DNA of 64,000 bases from Dechloromonas sp. HYN0024 (lineage in GTDB: Bacteria > Pseudomonadota > Gammaproteobacteria > Burkholderiales > Rhodocyclaceae). The stretch spans positions 948,501 to 1,012,500 of the forward strand of contig NZ_CP031842.1 in the NCBI RefSeq assembly GCF_003441615.1, read 5' to 3'. Below the pieces are notes generated by a model. It had not been told where the DNA came from. It saw only the letters and a program-made list of their open reading frames with translations, and did no database searches. The translations under genes and the position numbers were made by a program. Shown here piece after piece: positions 58,001-64,000 of this stretch (position 1 is the first letter of the stretch; each line of letters opens with the position of its first letter).

Positions 58001-59561
58001 AGAGTCAACAACGCCCGATCCGACGAAGTTCTTCAGGCATCGCGCGCATGTACTCGGAGATATCGTGACCGCTCAGCCGCAGTATGTGGGTGCGCCCGAT
58101 AAAGCCTATGTTGACACCGGATATTCGGCGTTTAAGACGGCTCATGCCAATCGTCAGGATATGGTCTACGTGTCCGGCAACGATGGCATGCTCCACGCAT
58201 TTAATGCGACTAACGGCAATGAGGAGTGGGCTTATATTCCGTCACTGGTTTTGCCGCGGATGTATACGCTGGCCGATAAGAGTTACGCCGACAAACACCA
58301 ATATTTCGTCGAGGGTACGCCTTCTATTGGCGATGTTTATGTGAGTGGTGTCTGGAAAACTATTCTGGTGGGTGGTCTGAATGGTGGCGGCAACGGGTAT
58401 TACGCACTGGATATTACTGATCCGTTGAACCCGGTGTACTTGTGGGAGTTCACCGACAACAACATGGGCTACACCTTTGGTAATCCGCAGATCACGAAAC
58501 TGGATACCGGTGCCTGGGTTGTATTGGTGACCTCCGGGTACAACAATTGCCCCCGTCTGGCGACGACTGCCCAGCAAAATTGCGTGAAAAGTGGGGTTGG
58601 TGACGGACTGGGTCGTCTGTATGTCCTCAATGCCGGTGATGGATCTCAGCTAACTACGGCTATTTCTACAGCAGTGGGTTCGGTTACTGCGCCCAGTGGT
58701 TTATCAAAAATCATTGCCCAGGTCGATGCCGATTACGTGACTACACGTGTCTATGGCGGCGACTTGCTGGGTAACCTCTGGCGTTTCACACTCGGCTCTG
58801 GTGGGTACAGCAAGCAATTGCTGGCGACCTTCCTTGATGCGTCCGGAAATGCGCAGCCGATAACTGCTCGTCCGCAGGTGACAACCTATCTGGCCAAGCC
58901 AATTGTCTACGTTGGTACAGGCCGCTATCTTGGTACTACGGACGTCAATAGCACCTTGCAGCAGTCGTTTTACGGCGTCAGAGATAACCTCGGTGCAAGC
59001 AGCTTTGGGAATCCTCGTGCCGGTTCAACCTTCATTGGCTTGACGGCTTCCTCTGATGTCTGTCCGGCTGGTACGAGCGTAGATATCTGTCAGCCGGGTA
59101 GCACAATCAGAACGGTGACTCAAAATGGAACGACAAATGCCAGTTTAAGTAGTGGTGGTTTTGACGGTTGGTATCTCGATTTTCCGGCAGGCGTTGGTGA
59201 GCAGTCCTTTACTGATCCGAAGCTGGTCCTGGGTACGCTGGTCTTTTCAACCAATTCGCCTACATCGTCAACCTCGGAGGTGTGCGGATCGGCAACGGCT
59301 ACCGAGCCGGTTGCAATGGCATATCAATTGGACTATCTGACTGGCGGCGCAGTAGGCAATAACGCAGGGATAGTCGCTACTGCCTTGGGTAACGGTATTT
59401 ATACTGCTGCGACGATCGAAAACTTTGGTTCTGGTGGTCAAGGTAAAGTTAAGGGGCAGTTCAGAGGGTCGACTGGTGATGTGGTTGGTACGCCGATCCG
59501 GTTTAATTCCTCTGGAAATCTCACTAGACGTGTTTCGTGGCGAGAGTTGATTTCTCAGTAA
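55098..59561 (+). CDS. pilY1: Type IV pilus tip adhesin/assembly protein PilY1
   Basis: 1487 residues from ATG 55098, which has AGGAGAG upstream; ATG 55083 is also in frame. Signal peptide (SLLLLVVSAWGASDYALA). A von Willebrand A-like region starts near residue 55 with the MIDAS-type DDSGSMDWN. The middle (about residues 505-640) is Thr-rich and of low complexity. The C-terminal beta-propeller (from about residue 960) has VLGDIVTAQPQYVG, YVSGNDGMLHAFNA and VYGGDLLGNLWRF. The Ca-binding loop before the last motif looks reduced. It controls pilus extension, adhesion and surface sensing. It is the last gene of the cluster. Confidence 0.93.
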   Translation: MRINRYESHFGRDFMSLLLLVVSAWGASDYALAAATDIAAAPIFTASTATTEVKPNVMFVLDDSGSMDWNYMPDNAANFSGRMGFASSQCNGVYYNPAITYTPPVDAAGNSFANSTFTAAWDDGYGTVTTTTDLSNNFRAYASIGDGSGGTSTGVAAYYYRYTGSQTAAAQKDYYNSSSTFYTECRSSTTSTTAPFTKVTVGASEQQNFANWYSYYRTRMMMMKTASGQAFKTLNSHFRVGFMSLHGNLLSGSSSQKFINISDFDGTQKARWYDRLYSANPNSNTPLREALANAGRIYAGKLTSLNGVTVTDPVQYACQQNFTILSTDGFWNGTDGDVKKINGTTTMDNQDGGLPRPYNDGTLAISTTVTPYTSTVDRQTVTTGATSTKVWTQTTKAIGSACGSTPTNTTSAYLNVGNGNREGALGSSGSNPDSNNTNRCYPLDGNAWFCRGGSNSSPVVSLSSALGAAGTTWYLVSNIGSNSGCVSASTAFGNSYSSTAGVCPGVTGSQVTTTTSTQTQTITSATTRVDRYTATQTTTQTTTNGVAGVVGPLTPTPPVYTMTSNISSTTSTTSDVLAPWTTPVSSTACTATALLPTPGTNTTGPVISTAPGASTTTDVANTATGPTAGTPTTTTSGSGGTSNTLADVAAYYYNTNLRTAALNNCTGPIIAPATTNSNLCLANKVPTTSVDTATWQHMTTFTLGLGARGRMVFTPDYLTSAASDFYFVKQGSTANSTSCLWRDTLTVAGGPCNWPAPGTDQIENIDDLWHAAVNGHGNYFSATNPSDLALALSASLNVIINAPKVGAAAAAATTNPNITAANNFQFATYFKTVEWSGQLIRQTIDLTTQSAPTYNPNNPVLGTYDWGAMELLDTKAYTDRRIFIKGTSGLVDFNWTNLGTVGKQGYFTTPAISTSPPAFPVQLTGLSQFCATGTNCLTSTAQSNNTIASNGAAGEALVNFLRGDRSNEESTTPDPTKFFRHRAHVLGDIVTAQPQYVGAPDKAYVDTGYSAFKTAHANRQDMVYVSGNDGMLHAFNATNGNEEWAYIPSLVLPRMYTLADKSYADKHQYFVEGTPSIGDVYVSGVWKTILVGGLNGGGNGYYALDITDPLNPVYLWEFTDNNMGYTFGNPQITKLDTGAWVVLVTSGYNNCPRLATTAQQNCVKSGVGDGLGRLYVLNAGDGSQLTTAISTAVGSVTAPSGLSKIIAQVDADYVTTRVYGGDLLGNLWRFTLGSGGYSKQLLATFLDASGNAQPITARPQVTTYLAKPIVYVGTGRYLGTTDVNSTLQQSFYGVRDNLGASSFGNPRAGSTFIGLTASSDVCPAGTSVDICQPGSTIRTVTQNGTTNASLSSGGFDGWYLDFPAGVGEQSFTDPKLVLGTLVFSTNSPTSSTSEVCGSATATEPVAMAYQLDYLTGGAVGNNAGIVATALGNGIYTAATIENFGSGGQGKVKGQFRGSTGDVVGTPIRFNSSGNLTRRVSWRELISQ

Positions 59562-59575
59562 CGGATAGGGATGTG

Positions 59576-59606
59576 GCTTTCTTTGGGAAGCTTTCCCAAA
59601 GAAAGC
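59576..59606. repeat. Perfect 14-bp palindromic hairpin after pilY1
   Basis: GCTTTCTTTGGGAA, a GCT loop and the exact complement TTCCCAAAGAAAGC. No T-run follows on the plus strand. It lies 15 bp after the pilY1 stop and probably protects the 3' end or terminates transcription with a factor. Confidence 0.7.
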
Positions 59607-59695
59607 TGCTCAGTGGATGTGAGCAGGTGTTCGTTGAACGTGACTGACCTAGTGGAAATGTTTCATTAATTTGCACTAGAAGGGCTGTCATTTGC

Positions 59696-59725
59696 TTGCT
59701 AAACGATGGTTGCAGTTGCTATAAT
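59696..59725 (+). promoter_or_regulatory. Promoter of rpsT
   Basis: TTGCTA (59696-59701), an 18-base spacer and the consensus TATAAT (59720-59725), 33 bp before the start codon. Confidence 0.65.
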
Positions 59726-59757
59726 CTCGCGTTTTAAGTATTCGGTTAAGGATATTC

Positions 59758-60027
59758 ATGGCCAACAGCGCACAAGCCCGCAAGCGCGCCCGTCAAGCTG
59801 ACGTGCAGCGTTCCCATAACGCCAGCCTGCGTTCGACCCTGCGTACCGCAATCAAGCGCGTTCGTCAGGCGATCGAAGCTGGTGACAAAGCCGCCGCTCA
59901 AGGCGTCTTCCAGCAGTCCGTCGCAGTGCTTGACCGCATTGCTGACAAGAAGATTGTTCACAAGAACAAGGCTTCCCGCACCAAGAGCCGTCTGTCCGCT
60001 CAGATCAAGGCCCTTGCTGCTGCCTGA
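59758..60027 (+). CDS. rpsT: 30S ribosomal protein S20
   Basis: 89 residues, basic and helical: [20 protein letters not shown] and the C-terminal [24 protein letters not shown] tail. Ribosome site AAGGA. It is monocistronic between its own promoter and terminator. Its nearness to the ribF-ileS block is common in proteobacteria, but here the pilin cluster intervenes. Confidence 0.98.
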   Translation: MANSAQARKRARQADVQRSHNASLRSTLRTAIKRVRQAIEAGDKAAAQGVFQQSVAVLDRIADKKIVHKNKASRTKSRLSAQIKALAAA

Positions 60028-60051
60028 TCGAGTTAGACGCTCCATAAAAAT

Positions 60052-60073
60052 GGCGCCTTCGGGCGCCTTTTTT
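60052..60073 (+). terminator. Intrinsic terminator of rpsT
   Basis: GGCGCC-TTCG-GGCGCC followed by six T; a UUCG tetraloop makes it very stable. An A-run on the left would also serve the converging DUF3579 gene. Confidence 0.93.
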
Positions 60074-60095
60074 ATTTCCGGAATTTTTGTATGGT

Positions 60096-60398
60096 TTACT
60101 TCTTTTTGTCTTCCAGCGAACAAACGCCATCAATGATCTGCAGGTCATTGTCCTGGGCGAAGTTGAGCATGAAGCGGTAAGCCATCGGTTCGACTTCACC
60201 GAGGCGACCATCGACGAAGACGGCTTTGTCGCCGTTGTAGTCGCCGGGGCCGACGTAGGGGGAGTATTTCATCTTGCGTTCGGCGCCGAAAGCGGACATG
60301 ACGCCGCACAGGCGTTCTGCCCAATCGCTGGGGCGAAATTTCTTGCCATCTTTGGTGAGGCCAACAATGATGAATGTCGTCGAGTCTATAGTTGTCAT
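60096..60398 (-). CDS. DUF3579 family protein
   Basis: 100 residues, soluble. The pattern FIIVGLTKDGKKFRPSDWAE, GAERKMKYSPYVGP and AYRFMLNFAQDNDLQIIDGV matches the betaproteobacterial DUF3579 family. The function is unknown. It is divergent from argD across about 250 bp; such proteins often lie beside argD/argF in this group, which may hint at a metabolic link. Confidence 0.87.
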   Translation of the reverse strand: MTTIDSTTFIIVGLTKDGKKFRPSDWAERLCGVMSAFGAERKMKYSPYVGPGDYNGDKAVFVDGRLGEVEPMAYRFMLNFAQDNDLQIIDGVCSLEDKKK

Positions 60399-60492
60399 TG
60401 TTCTACTCTGCGTTTGCGGGCGATGCTACCTTGCGTGGGCGAATTCTAGCAGAAGCCCGAAGCCTTTCCATAATTATGGCGCGTTACCGCCG

Positions 60493-60663
60493 ATGGAGGG
60501 CCAAGGCGAGGGATTTTGCCGTTCTATACAAGGCTTGGGTTTTCGCCTAAAATTCAGGCTTCTGCCGCCGTTTCTCGGTGCTTCTCCGAGGGGGTGGCGA
60601 TTGTTCCGGCGGCAATGGCCGCCGTTTTCGTTTTTTGGGGTTGCCTCATGTCGCATGTCATGA
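60493..60663 (+). other. Possible arginine-rich leader reading frame before argD
   Basis: A 56-codon frame from ATG 60493 to TGA 60663, overlapping the argD start. It has eight Arg codons, including CGA-N6-CGG-CGG immediately at the 5' arm of the terminator-like hairpin. There is no convincing ribosome site. GC-rich sequence gives Arg codons by chance, so this is tentative. Confidence 0.25.
60563..60636 (+). promoter_or_regulatory. Candidate transcription attenuator in the argD leader
   Basis: A terminator-like hairpin: CGGCGGC (60607-60613), AATG loop, GCCGCCG (60618-60624), then TTTTCGTTTTTT. An upstream segment TGCCGCCG (60563-60570) is exactly complementary to the 5' arm (60607-60614), so it can form a competing anti-terminator. 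That same segment can instead pair with GGTGGC (60593-60598) around CTCGG/CCGAG, which frees the terminator. The argD ribosome site (GGGG, 60637-60640) follows the T-run. Confidence 0.4.
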
Positions 60664-61820
60664 ATACCTATGCCCGGTTGCCGGTGACTTTCAGTCACGG
60701 TAACGGTTGCCGGATTACCGATACCGAAGGTAAGGAATACCTGGATGCCCTGTCCGGTATTGCCGTGTCCACCCTCGGTCATGCCCATCCCAAGCTGGTT
60801 GCGGCGATTGCTGCGCAGGCCGGGCGCATGTTGCACACCTCCAACCTCTATCGCATTCGCGAGCAGGAAATGCTGGCTGACAAGCTGGCCGAGATTTCCG
60901 GCATGCAGGAGATTTTCTTCTCCAATTCCGGTGCCGAAGCCAATGAAGGCGCCATCAAGCTGGCGCGTTTCTACGGCCACAAGAAGGGTATCGAGACCCC
61001 GACCATTATTGTCATGGAAAAGGCTTTCCATGGCCGGACCATGGCGACACTGTCGGCCACCGGCAACCGCAAGGCGCAGGCCGGCTTCGAGCCGCTGGTG
61101 TCGGGCTTTGTCCGGGTTCCTTACGACGATCTGGAGGCGATCAAGGCGGTCGCCGAGCACAACAAGAATATCGTCGCCGTGATGTTTGAGGTTATCCAGG
61201 GCGAGGGTGGTATCCATCTCGCCTCGCTCGATTACCAGAAGGCGCTGCGCCAGCTGTGCGACGAGCACGGCTGGCTGCTCATCTGCGATGAAGTGCAGTG
61301 CGGCATGGGACGGACCGGCAAGTGGTTCGGCTATCAGCAGGCCGGTATTCAGCCGGATATTGCAACGCTGGCCAAGGGCCTCGGTTCGGGTGTGCCGATT
61401 GGCGCCTGCATGGCCGGTGGCAAGGCGGCTGGCTTGTTCGGGCCGGGTAATCACGGGTCCACCTTTGGTGGCAACCCGCTGGTTTCTACTGCCGCGCTGA
61501 CGACCATTGATACGATTGAAAGCGAAGGCCTGATGGCCAATGCCTTGCGTGTCGGTGCATTGATCCGCTCCCTGATGGCTGAGGCGCTAGCCGGTGTGGC
61601 CGGCGTGGTCGACATTCGCGGCCATGGCCTGATGATCGGCATCGAACTGGATCGTCCGTGTGGCGAGCTGGTCGGCAAGGGGCTGGCAGCCGGGCTGCTG
61701 ATCAACGTCACGGCCGACAAGGTGATTCGCTTCCTGCCGCCGCTGATTTTCAGTGAAAATGATGCGCGGGAGCTGGTCGACCGTTGCGCTCCCCTCATCA
61801 AGGAATTTCTGGCGGCCTGA
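60648..61820 (+). CDS. argD: Acetylornithine aminotransferase (class III, PLP)
   Basis: 390 residues from ATG 60648 (MSHVMNTYARLPVTF; ATG 60660 is an alternative). PLP-binding lysine in TLAKGLGSGVPIGA, with FFSNSGAEANEGAIKLAR and LLICDEVQCGMGRTG. It makes N-acetylornithine for arginine and may also make succinyl-diaminopimelate. It is the first gene of argD-argF-argG; argF follows after three bases. Confidence 0.96.
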   Translation: MSHVMNTYARLPVTFSHGNGCRITDTEGKEYLDALSGIAVSTLGHAHPKLVAAIAAQAGRMLHTSNLYRIREQEMLADKLAEISGMQEIFFSNSGAEANEGAIKLARFYGHKKGIETPTIIVMEKAFHGRTMATLSATGNRKAQAGFEPLVSGFVRVPYDDLEAIKAVAEHNKNIVAVMFEVIQGEGGIHLASLDYQKALRQLCDEHGWLLICDEVQCGMGRTGKWFGYQQAGIQPDIATLAKGLGSGVPIGACMAGGKAAGLFGPGNHGSTFGGNPLVSTAALTTIDTIESEGLMANALRVGALIRSLMAEALAGVAGVVDIRGHGLMIGIELDRPCGELVGKGLAAGLLINVTADKVIRFLPPLIFSENDARELVDRCAPLIKEFLAA

Positions 61821-61823
61821 ACC

Positions 61824-62744
<921 letters not shown>

Positions 62745-62781
62745 ACTGACGTATTGAATTAATCGAAACAAGGGAACGGAA

Positions 62782-64000
62782 ATGAGCGACATCAAGAAGG
62801 TTGTGCTGGCCTATTCGGGCGGTCTCGATACCTCGGTCATCCTCAAGTGGCTGCAGGATGTGTACAAGTGCGAAGTCGTCACCTTCACGGCTGACCTCGG
62901 CCAGGGTGAAGAACTCGAGCCGGCACGCGCCAAGGCCCTGAAGGCCGGCATCAAGCCGAAGAACATCTATATCGACGACGTGCGCGAGGAGTTCGTCCGC
63001 GACTTCGTCTTCCCGATGTTCCGCGCCAACACGGTTTATGAAGGCGAATACCTGCTTGGTACCTCGATTGCCCGTCCGCTCATCGCCAAGCGCCTGATCG
63101 AGATCGTCAACGAAACTGGTGCCGATGCCATCTGTCACGGTGCCACCGGCAAGGGTAACGATCAGGTCCGTTTCGAACTCGGTGCCTACGCGCTGAAGCC
63201 GGGCATCAAGGTTATCGCCCCGTGGCGTGAATGGGACCTGATGTCGCGTGAAAAGCTGATGGCCTATGCCGAAAAGCATGGCATTGAAATCGACATGAAG
63301 CACAAGAAGGGCGGCTCCCCGTATTCGATGGATGCCAACCTCCTGCACATCTCCTACGAAGGTCGCCACCTCGAAGACCCGGCGGCCGAAGCCGAAGAGT
63401 CAATGTGGCGGTGGACCGTGTCGCCCGAAAAGGCGCCGAACAAGGCCGAATACCTCGACCTCGAATTCGCCAAGGGTGATGTCGTCGCCATCAACGGCAA
63501 GAAGATGAAGGCCCACGAAGTCCTCGGCACCCTCAACGAAATCGGCGGCAAGCACGGTATCGGCCGTCTCGATCTTGTCGAGAACCGCTACGTCGGCATG
63601 AAGTCGCGTGGTTGCTACGAAACCCCGGGCGGCACCATCCTGTTGCGTGCTCACCGGGCCATCGAGTCGGTTACCCTCGACCGCGAAGTCGCCCACCTCA
63701 AGGACGATCTCATGCCGCGTTACGCCAGCCTGGTGTACAACGGCTACTGGTGGAGCCCGGAGCGCAAGGCGCTGCAGGTGCTGATCGACCATACCCAGGG
63801 CTCGGTCAACGGCACGGTCCGTCTCAAGCTGTACAAGGGCAATGTCATCGTCGTCGGCCGCGATTCGAAGACTGATTCGCTGTTTGATTCGACCATCGCC
63901 ACCTTCGAGGACGATGCCGGCGCCTACGACCAGCGCGATGCCGGCGGCTTCATCAAGCTTAACGCTCTGCGCATGCGCATCGCCGCCAACCTGGCCGCCA
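62782..64000 (+). CDS. argG: Argininosuccinate synthase (3' end outside window)
   Basis: About 406 residues from ATG 62782 (AAGGGAACGG upstream) with no stop before the window edge; the family is near 400-410 residues, so only a few are missing. ATP-pyrophosphatase motif [25 protein letters not shown] and [16 protein letters not shown] bind citrulline and aspartate. It lies 37 bp after argF. Confidence 0.97.
   Translation, partial: MSDIKKVVLAYSGGLDTSVILKWLQDVYKCEVVTFTADLGQGEELEPARAKALKAGIKPKNIYIDDVREEFVRDFVFPMFRANTVYEGEYLLGTSIARPLIAKRLIEIVNETGADAICHGATGKGNDQVRFELGAYALKPGIKVIAPWREWDLMSREKLMAYAEKHGIEIDMKHKKGGSPYSMDANLLHISYEGRHLEDPAAEAEESMWRWTVSPEKAPNKAEYLDLEFAKGDVVAINGKKMKAHEVLGTLNEIGGKHGIGRLDLVENRYVGMKSRGCYETPGGTILLRAHRAIESVTLDREVAHLKDDLMPRYASLVYNGYWWSPERKALQVLIDHTQGSVNGTVRLKLYKGNVIVVGRDSKTDSLFDSTIATFEDDAGAYDQRDAGGFIKLNALRMRIAANLAA

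Overview
The window looks like a chromosomal segment of a betaproteobacterium of the Rhodocyclales, close to Dechloromonas or Azonexus. This is inferred from gene content and order: sigma factor/DUF3619/DUF3106/RDD, pepA-holC-DUF2486-like-valS divergent from lptFG, a Rieske oxygenase beside xseB-ispA-dxs-folE2, DUF3579, and orphan soxYZ. Coding density is high, most genes are GC-rich, and almost everything is core metabolism or cell-envelope biology. I see no prophage, CRISPR array, tRNA or rRNA.

Layout. 1-6.9 kb: clpA (cut by the window edge) and clpS; cspA divergent from them; moaC-soxY-soxZ; an M48 protease gene broken by a frameshift; tusA; a pabB-pabC fusion. 6.9-14.3 kb, minus strand: pepA, holC, a repeat-bearing acidic protein, a GT39-like membrane protein, valS and a small membrane protein. 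14.3-18.4 kb: lptF-lptG (LPS export), then the minus-strand block sigma factor, DUF3619, DUF3106, RDD. 18.4-24.2 kb: ilvB-ilvH-ilvC, pssA, leuA (branched-chain amino acid and phospholipid synthesis). 24.3-27.6 kb: DUF2069, wrbA, yihY and a large unrecognised protein. 27.7-29.7 kb: the rpsP-rimM-trmD-rplS operon. 29.7-31.7 kb: the only clearly accessory patch, an apparently intact IS3-family element next to decayed remains of a LapA-type adhesin retention module and an addiction-module antitoxin. 31.7-35.6 kb: folE2, dxs, ispA, xseB. 35.7-45.4 kb: Rieske oxygenase, DMT transporter, SpoIIAA-like protein, rhodanese, queG, tsaE, amiC, an OatA-like acyltransferase and a diguanylate cyclase. 45.5-51.1 kb: ribF-ileS-lspA-fkpB-ispH. 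51.1-59.6 kb: a TonB-like gene and the minor pilin cluster pilE-fimT-pilV-pilW-pilX-pilY1. 59.7-64 kb: rpsT, DUF3579 and argD-argF-argG (arginine synthesis, argG cut by the window end).

I found no obviously new multi-gene system. The observations most worth follow-up are: a candidate attenuator with mutually exclusive hairpins and an Arg-codon-rich short frame in front of argD; the chimeric adhesin/antitoxin remnant beside an IS that lacks a target duplication; a textbook -1 frameshift signal in that IS; two genes (pabB and the sigma factor) whose coding sequence extends upstream of any ATG/GTG/TTG; a one-base frameshift in the M48 protease; and a homogenised 9-bp repeat encoding a Val-Glu-Ala tract. 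All calls come from reading the sequence and from general knowledge of families; no search was run.
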